A stretch of 64,000 bases of DNA from Fistulifera solaris (GCA_030295235.1 AP026155.1:248001-312000); one strand, 5' to 3'. Shown: positions 11,161 through 22,842, counted from the first letter of the stretch. Numbers and translations are program-made. The notes: generated by a model from the sequence alone, not told the origin.

Positions 11161-12295
11161 ATGACAAACGCTCGTCGGCTCAGCTTTTGCATCGGGTGTC
11201 TTTACACGAGAGCCGTCGTTGCATTTTTCTCCCATCAATTACAATTACGACAAACACTTTCTCTCTACGCCAGCAAACTTCCCAAAGGTATTTCGCCCTT
11301 TGAAAAATCCGTCGCCAAAGGACTCGACATTCAAGGAGAATTCCGTAAAATTGCCGCCAAAGCCATCCTCCAAGCCATACGGGACGGCCAAACCCAACTC
11401 GAAATTGATTTTCCACCGCTCATTGGTGGCGGTTCCTCAAAAACAGCCTTTGATGATTTTGATAACATTCAAGAATTGAATGCCAACCGCGATTGGTGTG
11501 TCCCCTTGGCGCCCCAAATTGTGCTTCCCTCCAAACAACAATGGCTCATTTTGCCCGACGACAAGGAATGTGAATTGGCGCAAAGGAATGGGGCGGTGGA
11601 CAACTCTTTCGTCGTTCGGCCAAATTTACGTCGATTCGTGCGGCACTCGTGCAAGTTGCGGGAGAATCACAAGTCACGAAAGCGTGGGGATCAACGATTG
11701 CGGCGACGTTGAACAAACTGTCGGGTGGGGATGGGATTTTGGCCGATTCCAGTCTCTTGGATGATTTGTCAGACACTGTCGACTTAGAACGACTGTATTT
11801 GGTGTGTCAACCTGGTAATGGTGGACCCGTCGAAGATTGGATCAATGTCGAACAATTGCATCGCTCGTCTCCGCGCAATACCGTGACGTGTATTGTGAAT
11901 GGTGCTCTTGACAAAGTTCGGGATGGCTATTATCCAGCACTCTTTTTCCGGCACTGGCCAAGACGGTCCCATTCTATCAAGACTTTGAAGCCGTATTCTT
12001 CCTCAAACCCATTTCCGACAAGGGATTGTATGGATGGTACGTATACGGACGTTGTGTCTTTTTTGTTTGTATGTTTTTTGTTTGCGGGCCTTTGTCTCAC
12101 CACACATGTAGGTTGTATCGAGTCTATCCAGAACCATGGCAAGTCATCTTGCAAATACCGGAGCAACAACAAAAAGGCAGTCAAAGCGTGATATCCGTAC
12201 AAGAGTTGGTGGCGTTGACATCGACGAAACGACCAAGTTACTCCGATGCCGTCCAAGCTATGGTGGCTACGTCCAAGAACATACTGAACAAGTAA
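11161..12295 (+). CDS. DUF1995 family plastid protein (LPA3-like)
   Basis: About 353 residues. The N terminus (CIGCLYTRAVVAFF) looks like a signal peptide ending in a Phe motif, consistent with plastid import. Core DUF1995 signatures are clear: NRDWCVPLAPQIVLP, AWGSTIAATLNKLSGGDGIL, LYLVCQPGNGGPVEDWINVE, CIVNGALDKVRDGYYPALFF and GWLYRVYPEPWQVILQ. The family includes plant LPA3, linked to photosystem II assembly, but its biochemistry is unsettled. One intron at 12037-12111 (75 bp) joins TG/G to make Trp. Two apparent one-base losses interrupt the frame: an A3 run at 11582-11584 (four As give ELAQKEWGGGQLF) and a T5 run at 11943-11947 (six Ts give ALFFPALAKTVPF). Both flanks of each are strongly conserved, so error is likelier than decay. 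Confidence 0.85.
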
Positions 12296-12466
12296 AAAGA
12301 AAGAAATTCTTTTTGTTTGTTGAAAATAGATAGAATACTACATCGCTCGCGTCTGGGTAATTTATTATTCGAATGTTTTCTCGCTCGACTACCCACGTCA
12401 TAACATTGACTATATGTCATCGTTTACGTAAAACATTTGACACTTCTTAGATAGCAAGCGACTCCA

Positions 12467-13078
12467 TTATTCGGACGTTTCTTCTACATTTCCCCGTGGT
12501 TGAATCATGGGAATCGTGACACACGAGTCTCTTCCTTGGGGCACTTTAATTTGATGATTTTCCAGATCTGTTTCCATGTTGTAGTGTTTCACGAACTCGG
12601 TACCTAATTTCAATTCAAAGGTTCCATCGTCCGCGTCATCGACCACTCGAATTGGTGTCACGAGATCTAAATGCATCGCGGTACCACCCAAATGAATTTG
12701 ACACGAACCGACGGGCAGCGTCCCTCGTAAAGCCGGATAATCATCTTTTACCAAGTGTTGCATTAGATATTCACTTTTCTGTACAGCGTTCCATTGCATT
12801 ACCGTATCGGCATTCTTCGGGTCCAAGCAAGTCGCTAAATTCAAAGACGAAGGTTTGTCGTTCTTGTCTTTCCAAACGATTCCGGCCGGAATCTGCAACG
12901 AGGAGAACTGTAATGATGATGATGATGATTCTTCATCGTCTCCTTCTTCCGGTGGAGTGTAAGCTTCCATTTGCAAACCGTCCGTCCAAGAATTAGGTTG
13001 TTGTTCTGTCATGGCGAAAGTAGTAGGATAAATGCAAATGAAAAGGAACGAAAGAAACGCCAGCAGCGATTGTTTCAT
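12467..13078 (-). CDS. secreted or ER-lumen hypothetical protein
   Basis: 203 residues in one intact exon. Residues 1-22 form a clear signal peptide (LLAFLSFLFICIYPTTFA), followed by an acidic Glu/Ser run. The rest is soluble: two Cys (TCLDPKNAD, GSCQIHLGG), then GTFELKLGTEFVKHYNMETD and LENHQIKVPQG. The last part loosely resembles the C-terminal half of retropepsin-like aspartic protease folds (G-x-x-F-x-x-x-Y-x-x-x-x-D-L-x-N), but no DTG/DSG catalytic triplet is visible, so no protease activity is claimed. No membrane segment or retention signal at the C terminus. Family not recognised. Confidence 0.65.
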   Translation of the reverse strand: MKQSLLAFLSFLFICIYPTTFAMTEQQPNSWTDGLQMEAYTPPEEGDDEESSSSSLQFSSLQIPAGIVWKDKNDKPSSLNLATCLDPKNADTVMQWNAVQKSEYLMQHLVKDDYPALRGTLPVGSCQIHLGGTAMHLDLVTPIRVVDDADDGTFELKLGTEFVKHYNMETDLENHQIKVPQGRDSCVTIPMIQPRGNVEETSE

Positions 13079-13553
13079 GTTTCAATTGTGTGCGCCTTTA
13101 TGTGATTGGTTGTTGTTTGCTGTTTTAGAAGAAATCATCGTACCAGTACCAGGTAACGCGCTGTCAATAAAAAAAGAAAAAAACAACAGACAATCATTCG
13201 TGTTTTGTGTCACGAATGGAAAGCGAACTCTGATGTCATCACTAGATCGTACCGGTATAGAAAGACTTCTGACGGATGGACAGGCAGGCACATGACAGGC
13301 AGGCACGCACATACATACATACATACATACCAGTTACAAGTACAGGACAACGAACGAAAAAGAAAGTCGAAACAAATTTTTCTCCACATCACCATGCTTG
13401 AGACAGATGACACACATCATTACAAAGAATCTTGCTTGCTTCATTACTAATAATAATCATAGACGACAAAGTCCTTCTTGTCTATTTGTCATATCGAGAG
13501 CTGTAGACGATGCTTAGAAAATATTGTTGCTATCGTTATTCAAGTTGCTAAAG
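13079..13553. other. divergent intergenic region with ACAT microsatellite
   Basis: Upstream of the secreted protein (minus) and the PPR gene (plus). Holds a TACCGGTA palindrome near 13249-13257, a CAGGCAGGCA stretch and an ACAT tetranucleotide run at about 13309-13330. Confidence 0.5.
13309..13330. repeat. (ACAT)n microsatellite
   Basis: About five perfect tandem ACAT units in intergenic DNA. Confidence 0.8.
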
Positions 13554-15944
13554 ATGCGAAGGAATTCCCAACAACATGACGTGTTCTTTCCCATTGGCAG
13601 CATACATCATCTTTCCTTATTCTTTTTTATTATTCTTGCCATCGCGGCTCAAATTGAGCAATCGGTGGCGGCTTTTGGGAATCTTCCGTCGTATTCTTAT
13701 CGACAACAACGAATATTTGCCAAGATCCATCCATACTTCTCCTTGGTGATGAATCACAACGACAATAATATTCGAACGAACGACAACATGATTCAACCGC
13801 CATTGAATTACAAGAACGAATCATCAAAAACAATACACAAATCACCCAACAATGAACAACCACGAATCACAATATCACCCGAACAAGTCGAAGAACAACT
13901 AAAAGTAGCCCTCGCCGCATTGCAACACGTCAACCGTGAGGATGATACGTTCGCTCAACTTCGTTCCTTCCCTTCGGTCCGCGATTGCAATGCCGCACTC
14001 GCGGCATTTGGAGATGCCGGAGATCTATTAAGGGCCTTGCGACTTTTCGGAAAAATGAGAAAAGCGACCGCCTACACGAACAGCACGATGGTGGTCCCCA
14101 CACCAACACTCGTCACGTACTCGACCCTCATGTCACGCGCCATCAAATTCAGTAAACCTTTGGTGGCACTCCGATTATGGGATCTCATGATTCAAAAGCG
14201 GTCCCCGGGAGCGATACCGATGGAAGACATTGATGTCAAGGCGGCCAATATTCGCATGAATTGTTTTGCTAGAATTGGCCAATGTGCCACAGGCACAAAA
14301 CTTGTTGCAACAAATGATCAACGGCGATGGTCCCGATGTTCCCCGCTTGCCACCCAACATTGTTACATACAATACACTCTTGCACGCGTGTCAACGGGCG
14401 GGGGATTTGGATGCGGCCTTGGCCGTCGTGCGCCATATGCATCACTGTCGTCCCGATGCTCGTACGTACACGAGTCTGATGGCGACCGTCGCTCGACGAA
14501 AAAGTGCTTCGGCGGGACGGAATGATCCGTCCTTGGCGTTTGTCTTGTTGGACGAAATGAAAAGTCGAGGGATCCGGCCGAATGGCATCACGTACAGTGC
14601 CTTGATTGATGCGTGTGGGCGGTGTCGGAGACCCGATTTGGCATTACGAGGATTGCGCATCATGTTGCTGCAGAAAGCGCAAGAAGTGGAGAGTTTGTCG
14701 AAAATCAAAGGGAATCAAAATAATAAAGCAATATACACACTTCCCTATGAAGTGGGAGCTTGGACCGCTGCCATCAACGCCTGTGGGAAAGCGGGTCGTA
14801 TTCAAACAGCACTACGATTATTTCGCGCCATGCCCGGCTTTGGGGTCATGCCGAATACGATCACGTGCGGATCTTTGACTGATTCATTGCTTCGGGCGGG
14901 AGCAACGGCAGAAACACTCGATGTATTGCGGTACATGAAAAGAATGGGATAGTCCCCAGCGAAGTCATGTATACGTCTCTGATGACTCGTGCGGAGCGTC
15001 TGGCCAAAATGGAGCGTGATGGGAAATCGTTTTCGATGGCCACACAAGCACATGTGGTGGCACTAGACAGTCAACCATCCGAAGACCAACCAATCGGTGA
15101 TGCCCGAGCTATCGATGTCTATACCGAACTGATTAAAAGTCTCGTGGAAGGCGGTCGCTCGACAACAGATTATTCTCCACGAAATAATACTCTACTGGTC
15201 GAGGCGAATACCGCTCGTGGCGATGATGTCTTGGTGAAAGTGTTTTTGGTCTTTCAAGAAATGAAAACCGCCGGAACCATGCCGGACCTCGCTTGTTACA
15301 ACGCTCTTTTACGAGCATGTGCTCGAGCTGGGGATCTCGATCATGCGAATGACGTTTTACGACAAATGGTGGCGGCCGATCTATGTCCCAACGACACGTC
15401 CTGGCGACAGCTTCTTCAAGCTGCAGCTCAACAGAAGAATGGTGAACGAGCCCTCCAAGCGTGGAAGCAAGGGGTGGAGTACAGCAAGGAGAGAAAAAGG
15501 AAACGACCTTTTATGGATGAGCCGAACGTCCTTACTTGGAAGCCAAGTTCTTCATCTCTTGCTGCTTTGCTTTCGGCCCTACTCGCCGAGGCAAAAGAAC
15601 CTTTGATAAGTAACGAAAAGAAGATAGCTCTCTACAGGAAAGTAGTTGAGCTTTACGACAAGGTGCTTCTTGGTGACGAGAAGATGGGATTCGATCGCTT
15701 GGATTTAAACGACGTTTTGGAAAATCAGCGGGTTGTTATTCTATTTATACGTGGAATGTTGGGCTTATCTGAGTTTGAAGATGATCCCGTGCGCCTAGAG
15801 AGTCAACGACTTGCCGTGCGGTCAATCTTGGAGTTGGAGTGCCTGAATCAGCGGGACGAGACTTACAGATTGCCGTGGGCTGTGAGAGAAACTTTGAATA
15901 AGGCCGTTGCCTTTTCTCGAGCAAAAGCGTCTGTACATGCTTAG
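13554..15944 (+). CDS. pentatricopeptide repeat protein, probably plastid
   Basis: About 796 residues from the ATG at 13554. The N terminus has a hydrophobic signal (LSLFFFIILAIAAQIEQ) ending SVAAFGN, an ASAF-like plastid motif. Many PPR units follow: TLVTYSTLMSRAIKFSKP, PNIVTYNTLLHACQRAGDLD, PDARTYTSLMATVARRK, RPNGITYSALIDACGR, MPNTITCGSLTDSLLRAG, MPDLACYNALLRACARAGDL. PPR proteins bind organellar RNA in stability, processing or translation; the target cannot be read from this sequence. The frame slips twice by one base inside PPR units: between 14264 and 14281 (extra base; MNCFARIG...NVPQAQNLLQQM) and near 14946-14950 (missing base; KRMG...IVPSEVMYTSL). The two shifts cancel, and both sides are good PPR sequence, pointing to assembly error. 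It could also be a young pseudogene. Confidence 0.82.
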
Positions 15945-15999
15945 AAGTAGGGAAAACTAGTCGCTATTTTTTATTAATGTCGATCTGTAGCAATTGTTA

Positions 16000-16829
16000 C
16001 TACACTGAGGATTTCTTTGGATACAAGATGTCGTAGTGCCCAGGTCGATAGAGAAGATAAATTTGTAACGCAGAATTTTCCGGTCCAAACACGTGATGTA
16101 TCACATCACCAGCCACTATTTCATGCCCATCCAAGTATTCGATCCGCACCTTGACGCCAAAAGCTTCCGCCAGTGCTAAAACTTGCAGTTGCTCGCATTC
16201 CTTGCCCATAGGCTCCACTTCTCGTCGACAAAACTGCGCTACATACATGCCCGGCTGTTCAATGAACGGCTCAAATCGTTGGGGGTCCATTTTCAAGTGA
16301 GTTGCCGTCACCACTCGCAAATACCAGGTGCAGTAATCCGAAGTGGAATTCTCCTCATTCAATTCCTTCAGAAGCGCTTCCGCATCCACCGATCCGGATA
16401 TTACCCGCTCAATGAGACTCACCGCTTCTTCGTAGAACATTTCTATGGTCATTTCATTGTAGCCAACTTCTTTAACGTGTTTCCATGATACTTCCTTCAA
16501 AAGGTCAAAATGCGTTGACCTTCGGGATGTTTTGTGTCCTGACACAGCGTCTCTGCCAACGCAAACAAGAACGCCCGATAGTAGCAGTTGCCATCGCCTC
16601 GTACCATTCGTATGCCTCCGTACAGTTTCTGGAGAGCCGCTACTCCCGCAAGGAAAGGACCTTCTCTGTATTGTTGTTCCAGCTCCGTCAGTGGTTTCAA
16701 CATCGAGGTGAGTGGGGATTGTTTCGTCTCGTCTTCAATTTCTTTCATTCGTTCTTCCGAAAGACGGAAAGACTCGGCAAAATTGTTGCCGCTGTCGGAA
16801 CTAGAGGCCACATTGTTGTCTTGCGTCAT
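16000..16829 (-). CDS. otubain-type deubiquitinase (peptidase C65)
   Basis: About 276 residues, close to human OTUB1 in length. The catalytic Cys block is VRGDGNCYYRAFLFALAE (D-G-N-C) and the His block near the C terminus is LYRPGHYDILYP; both are diagnostic of otubains, which cleave ubiquitin chains. Residues between match C65 helices (VGYNEMTIEMFYEEAVSLI, and MYVAQFCRREVEPMGKECEQ). The coding strand has a T4 run (16499-16502) where the frame changes: five Ts would give RILTFLKEVSWKHV, aligning with OTUB1, so one T is probably missing. The 3' end is close to the PPR gene's 3' end (convergent). No signal peptide; cytosolic or nuclear. Confidence 0.88.
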
Positions 16830-17115
16830 TTTATTGTATTGTTTCAGTTATCATGTAAGCTTTAATGAAGCTATAGGGTCCATAAATTCATGCTTTGCGA
16901 CTCATGATTTAAAAATGCAGTCGCGGTTATGTTGTACTACACTTTGGGACTATAGTGAAGAAAAGGGACCACCACAACAATCCGCAGACACAGCGAGGGG
17001 TAGGGTAAAAGTAAAAGGTAAGAAACAGTTCATGAAGAGGAGGAGTCTTGTTTTTATAGCTTTTATAGTATATAAATCAATGTGTTTATCTCTAACTTGC
17101 TCCGTTACCAAGACG

Positions 17116-18395
17116 TTATAAAGCCACTGAAGGCGCTGAGTTCGGTAAACTAAGCTTTGGTCGGTCCACTTGTTGACTTCCCACATCCGTTTCGGGTTCT
17201 TCTTTTCGAACGTAGGTGACATCATTGAATATTTCTTGAAACGAGTCTACTTGTATACTTTCCGTATCCTCCGGATGTATGGCAGCGTCGGTGCCAGTCA
17301 CCGAATCCGTAATGTGGCTGTCCCCATCGCCAAAGAGTATCCGTGCGGTTCCTCCTCTCCTTTTGAGCGTTACCGAATCGTTACTGCCAGCATAATCGCC
17401 GTAGTCCATGGTGGCATTGAGACTTCCGGGCGTACTTTGCTCGGGTCGATGGCCATCGCGGTCGACAAACGGAGTCGATTTAGCGGTTTTTGTAGATTGC
17501 GCATCATCGTCCTTTTTGCCCTTTTTCGTTTGCTTGCGCCGCACGAAAAACACTACCAACAAAAATACCAGAAAAACTCCCAGCATGGAAATCATGGCTA
17601 TTCCGGCTCTCGTCAAACCTTTATTGAACGTGTTATCCGAAGGTGCGTCATCTAATGGACTGGAAAGAGCAGGCTCCTCGGTCGGTTCCTCTACAATTGG
17701 ATGTTCTGCAAATGTAACACTCGTGATATTTATTCCATCGGATTGCGCCAATTCATTCGCAATTTGTAGCAAGTCAGATTCACCACTTCCTTCTGTCAAA
17801 AAGTTCAGAACGGCACCCAATACTGCGTCCGTTTCACAGAGATCCGTGTATGACACTCGTACATTCCCGCTGTACAATCCGCAAGTCGCACAAGATGATG
17901 ATGATGATGATTCGTTGAGAAAGACATCCCGAGATCCCGAGGTAATTGAGAGCACACACGGCAGCGAATTGCTTAAAAGACGATTCGAAGTGTTGTTGCC
18001 GTCTGCACACAATTGTGCCGCCAAAATGTCAACCGTCGCTCCATCGACCCAAGTAGGGATATTTGTCTTTTGTCGGAAAATAAGAAAGAGTCGTGCCAGC
18101 GATCGAATGCGTGAGTGTGCAGTCCCTACGCCAACATTTCAAAAACAAAATTGTTTCAGAGAGGAAAGCTTACCGACCACGTGAGATCCGTTGCTTCGCT
18201 GGAATCATCATCATCGATTTCCACTTCATACCGATAAGTCACTTCGATTGTGTCAGCATCGGAGGTGGCGGGTGCGCACACCCGGATGGTGGTGGGACGA
18301 GGAACGGATGCAACGGGGGATCGCGTGGGTGCGATGGACGGTCCATCGTCTTCGTCGATAATGGTAATGTTTTGTAAATTTCGTGTCGTTCGCAT
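17116..18395 (-). CDS. type I-like single-pass membrane protein, PSD-cluster family member
   Basis: Two exons (18395-18174, 18066-17116) around a 107-bp intron give 390 residues with no frame problem. The extracellular part holds a PSIAPTRSPVASVPRP Pro/Ser linker, then a Cys-containing domain (VCAPATSD, YRYEVEID, QLCADGNN, SCATCGLYSGNVRVSYTDLC). A membrane segment (IAMISMLGVFLVFLLVVFFV) is followed by basic RRKQTKKGKKDDD and a long cytoplasmic tail. The domain order (Cys, Y-x-Y/F-x-L/V-E strand, further Cys pair, membrane span) parallels the two PSDVPSD proteins encoded next door, suggesting one family. The ATG used leaves no signal peptide, so an upstream exon may be missing. Function unknown. 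Confidence 0.7.
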
Positions 18396-18971
18396 GCTGC
18401 TTGATCACGGCGTCTTCCTCAACAATTACTCAGCTATTGTTTGATAGCAAACGAATTAGTCTTTTTATAGCAACAAATAACTAGGCCACATGCAATTCCA
18501 AGGCAACGACACGGACGAGAGGTCTGGGAATTTTTTTGAAGCAAGCCAAAAATTCCACTCCATCTATTCGTTGGAGGATTGAATTTTCCGTTGATGAAAC
18601 AGCTCCTCATAGTTTTGAAGAAAACACGAGCGCCAGTCGGCCTGGCTTTGTTTAAGCAATAATCTCCACGGACAAATGAACGTCGAAGAAATCTTACTTC
18701 CAATTAAAGAGTCAGTCGTCCGATTGGTACAGGAAAGCGCACAGCGAAGGGATCGAATACCGGAGAAATAAACTGTATCAGCGTGCTTGCTCTTACGGTA
18801 CCCAAAGCGTTATCTTGTAAACAAGACTTTACAGATTTAGCTCAGTCACATGAAAACAAGGATAACCTCACGTTGTCTCATTATTTGGCGAGCAACCTTC
18901 CACAAAACCTCACCCATTTGCATCGTTCATTTGGACACTTCCATCTCCTACTACGACCAGAACTATACAAA
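18396..18971. other. divergent intergenic region
   Basis: Gap between two members of the membrane-protein cluster, upstream of both. No recognisable element or gene; frames here are unconvincing. Confidence 0.4.
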
Positions 18972-20262
18972 ATGAAGTTTGCTGTCACATTTGGTTTTCT
19001 GTCGCTCGCGACAACTCACTCGGCTGCCCAATTTGTTGGATTGGTTCCAGATAAGCCGACACCGGCTCCGGTGGGCGCCAGTGAGCCTACCACGGACGAC
19101 GTTTTCTTGCCCATTCTTGTCGATCCCGACAAACCGTCTGATTTTCCTTCCGTCATGTCGGATTTGCCTTCTGACGTACCGTCGTTTGCTCCATCACTTC
19201 TAATGGCTTCGGACGTTCCATCGGACTTGGTTTCGGATCTACCCTCCGATGTACCTTCGGATGCTCCCTCCGCATCTCCGACAGTTCCATTCGCGGCGGC
19301 ATCAGTAAATGCGTCAAATATCTTGTACGGTTTTTCCGCGGCGTCTGCGGCATCGGATGTGCCATCCAGTAGTCCGTCGGATGCCTTTTCGGACGTCCCT
19401 TCGGATGTACCTTCCCTGATGCCCAGTGGTGTTCCATCGGATGCTCCCTCCAGTAAGCCATCGAGTGAGGCAAATGACTCGTTACTACCGGACGATACCG
19501 TAAACAATTACACAATTTGCGGAGCGTGGAATGAATCCAGCTTGGAGCAAGCGGAAGTATCGCACTCCAAATATGTGTACACGCTACAGCTAGCAGCACC
19601 AGAAGGGGATATTCAAGATACAATCCATTCCGTAGAGAACCTGATTCTGGAGGAGCTCATGAGCAAAATGTGCGGTGTCTTTACATTCGCGGTGGCCGTA
19701 TTGGCGACACCGGATGACTTTGCGACAGGTAAGTGACTAAGCAGTTGACAGTTTCATACCAAAATGATGTTACCTCACATTAATCAAACTATTTCCACAG
19801 CGACGTGCGGTGATGCCTGCTATATGCTTTACGGGTCTGTTGAAATAAAGTCGAATACAAAAAATGCCGATGAGCTGCTGGAGCTGAAATGCCAAGCACA
19901 ACGAACGATTCGAGAAATGTTCATTTATCGGGAATTTGATAGTGTGAGTCAAATAACAGAGGCCACACTTCTATATTTTGATCAAGAAGAAGAACTGCAA
20001 TGCAGCACCTTGAATGGGAACCCGAATAAAGGACTTGTCCCGAGCGAGCAAGTAACCACCGGAGGAGAGTCTTTCGTCAGCGAAGAATCTTCGGATGACG
20101 GCGTCTTAACATCAGGAGCGCTGGTCGGTCTTTTCGTTTTTGGGCGGCACACTGATCGCAGCCATGGTTGTAGGCATGCACTACAAACACACACAAAGAA
20201 ATGCAAGACGGAATGTAAACCTCACAGAGGAAGATTTGAGCATGATTATAGCAGACGTCTAA
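18972..20262 (+). CDS. PSDVPSD-repeat cell-surface membrane protein 1
   Basis: About 405 residues, two exons with an intron at 19729-19800 (72 bp). Signal peptide MKFAVTFGFLSLATTHSAAQ, then a low-complexity stalk rich in SDVPSD/SDLPSDVPSD/APS units (about residues 50-165), then a Cys-containing ectodomain starting YTICGAWNESS, with CGVFTFAVAV and TCGDACYMLYGSVEIKS. The frame shifts at a G3 run (20142-20144); with two Gs the end reads LFVFGGTLIAAMVVGMHY (membrane span) and a short tail to the TAA at 20260-20262. The stalk plus folded domain plus one span suits a wall- or matrix-facing surface protein. The ectodomain is paralogous to that of the next gene (same C-G...Y-x-x-E/L...C-G-T/D-x-C-Y spacing). 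Confidence 0.72.
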
Positions 20263-20792
20263 TTGGGCTATCATAAAGAATGGAAATAAACTGCAACTGT
20301 TTTTGTAGATTATCCGCTCGAACACCAAAAAAGTGAGGCCGTGAATGCACCAGCTGGAGACCAGCATGGCGGACCGCGAAATCAGGGGCGTTTTCACAAT
20401 TGACTGTCGGCATGTGAGTACTAAGAAATAATACACAATTCTTACTCGGTTTTCATTCTTAACTGCACTCTATCGAACGGATCGCCGGATCTTATCTCTA
20501 GAATTGTACTATGCAGGTGCTGTATCTAGATTTAGTACGCTAAAACACGATAAGGCTTTATGTATTTGAAGCATTCATTTCGCAGTGGCTTTAAATGTAG
20601 AAACCTTTTTCAATCTTCTTAAATACATCATCACTTACATGTTTCACACTGATGACACAGAACGTCCTGAGGATATTTAAGCGATCATTATTAGACTCTT
20701 CCTCCCATCGCTGAAAACGGAGCTGCCTCACATTGTGAATGAAATCAAGGAAAACACACATCGACCATTGCATTGATAAAAATAGATCAGCC
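20263..20792. other. intergenic region
   Basis: Separates the two tandem PSDVPSD genes, so it carries the 3' end of one and the promoter of the other. Nothing recognisable. Confidence 0.4.
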
Positions 20793-22842
20793 ATGAAGCA
20801 CCACTGTAGCGTTGTGGCAGCTTTGCTGCTGACCACAGTATGTTCCATCAGCATTGGGCGCATTGAAGCTCAACTAACGGAGGACCTTGTGTCGGCCTTC
20901 CCGAGTGATGTACCCTCAGACTATCCTAGTTCATTCCCAAGCTCATTACCCACAACAGCGCCGAGCCCGGTCAATGACCTTGGAGAGGACGAGTTTGTTG
21001 AAGAAGCGATCGGAGAGGAGGATACTAGCGAAGAAGAATCCTTGATCCCAACCATGCCCCCCTAGTAGTGCCGCCGACGACAGCGTTCTCCCCGAGAGTA
21101 TCGCAACCATGAGTCCGACAAAAGAGGTTAGCTACGAAATGGGCACTGAAAACGAAGAATTCTTTGGTCACCACAATCGGCACGATCGTCACGATGGTCA
21201 TGACGGAGGTCATGATGGGGGCCATGATGGTCACGATGGTCATGACGGCCATCATGATGATGACGACTACAGCTCATCGGGCAAAGGAAAGAAAGGTGGA
21301 AAAGGAGGAAAGGGAGGAAAAGGAAGCTCCTCTTCTTCTGGAAAGAAAGGCAAGAGGGTTAGAAACCGAAAGCTCCAATCAAGCAACGTCTCGCGTAATT
21401 CCCCGCAACAGCTCGAATCGCGCGAGCTCCAGGTGGATTTACTTGAGAAAATCTACGATCGTTTCCCGTTCCTTCGCATGGTCGGTGATGCCGTCATCTC
21501 GCAAATTGCCGTAGAGCTCGATGAACTGATTGGTGAAGAAGCGTCGGATGTTCCATCGGATGTTCCCAGCGACGCCCCTTCTGACATGCCCTCCGAGGCG
21601 CCATCGGTCATTCCCGATGCCCTGGCAAATCTGGCCACGACAAAGTCGAAGAAGGGAAAACGACGTGTGCTTCAGTCCAACAGTACGCCGTCGCGAAAGG
21701 TTGTGTCGCGTCAGCTTCAACTGAGAGGAATCCGATCGCGAGAGCTCCATATTCCGCCTATCATGCTGAAACTGTTCGACAGATTCCCGTTTCTTTATCG
21801 ATTCTATGATGAAACCGACGGGACATTTAATTTCAAAAACTTTGAGTTTGACTTTGGGGAAACTTCCGTGTCAGATATGCCAAGCGATGTCCCTTCGGAT
21901 CTTCCCAGCGTCTTTCCCAGCGATGTCCCTTCAGATGTCCCTAGCATGTATCCCAGCGATGTTCCTTCGGATGTCCCTAGCATGTATCCCAGTGATGTCC
22001 CCTCGGATGTCCCCAGTATGATGCCTAGCGATGTTCCAAGCTTGGCACCTTCGGATGCGCCAAGCATGATGCCAAGTGATGTCCCCAGCTTGGCTCCGTC
22101 TGATCTTCCCAGCGTTGTACCATCCGCATGGACCGACAAACAGTTCCAACTTCCAGAAGGCTACGAAGTATGTGGTTTATCGGAAGCTGTTGACTTTGAT
22201 TCCTTGCACAACATTGCCGTCTCCTACCTGTTCGAGCTGAGTATCTACACTACTGCCTCGATTGAAACCGTCCAAAGTGAAGTGGATAATCTTCTCCGTC
22301 AAGAAATCTTGGATAGCACATGTCACGACGGTGCCGATCGTGCCACCGGTGCCGCCCGTGTCCATGCCATCTCCACTGGCTTGACGGGAATGGAAGCGGA
22401 TCATTGCGGCACGCACTGTTACATTATGCTCGGTGAAGTTTCGCTTCTTGTCGATCCAACTTCTGAAGAGGACTACAAGCGATTTTACTGTGAAGCTTAC
22501 AAGGTTGTACATGATGCCATCAAAGAAGAAACCATTACACTTGTTCCTGGAACCGAGCGATCGGTGTTCCTTCGTGATACTCCCAATCTTTCAGAAGAAT
22601 GCACGTTCACGGAACCACTGGTCATTTCGGAAGTGGATCAACAGAACGCCCCGGATGACAGCGAGAAAGTACTTTCCGTCGAAGCGGACAATTCTCTACC
22701 CGTTTGGGCTTTTGCGGCCGGTGTCGGTTCCATCGTCTTTGCCATCGCCGGAGTTTTTGCGTACAAGAATACCCGAGGGCGAGAGAACAACGACGTCAGT
22801 GAAGATAGCGAAATTTCACAAGAACCCTCCTCGGAACCGTAA
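20793..22842 (+). CDS. PSDVPSD-repeat membrane protein 2 with His/Asp, KGG and R-x-L motifs
   Basis: About 682 residues from the ATG at 20793. Order: signal peptide (to about IEA, residue 26); acidic segment; His/Asp/Gly-rich stretch (about 122-152, repeated HDGHDG, a likely metal-binding tract); Lys/Gly/Ser stretch with KGGKGGKGGKG (about 160-180); R-x-L sites RKLQ, RELQ, RVLQ, RQLQ, RELH between about 190 and 317; a block of SDVPSDVPSMYP/MMPSDVPSLAP repeats (about 360-446); a Cys-bearing ectodomain (GYEVCGLSEAVDF, HCGTHCYIMLGEV); a membrane span (VWAFAAGVGSIVFAIAGVFAY) and short acidic tail. R-x-L sites and Lys-rich tracts are known from diatom silica-associated proteins, so a role in wall formation is plausible. 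A C6 run at 21057-21062 shifts the frame; five Cs keep it open. Confidence 0.75.
21871..22130 (+). repeat. coding tandem repeat, SDVPSDVPS units
   Basis: Near-tandem 24-36-bp units encoding PSDVPSDVPSMYP and PSDVPSLAP variants inside the second PSD gene. Synonymous differences between units show they are not all recent copies. Confidence 0.8.
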
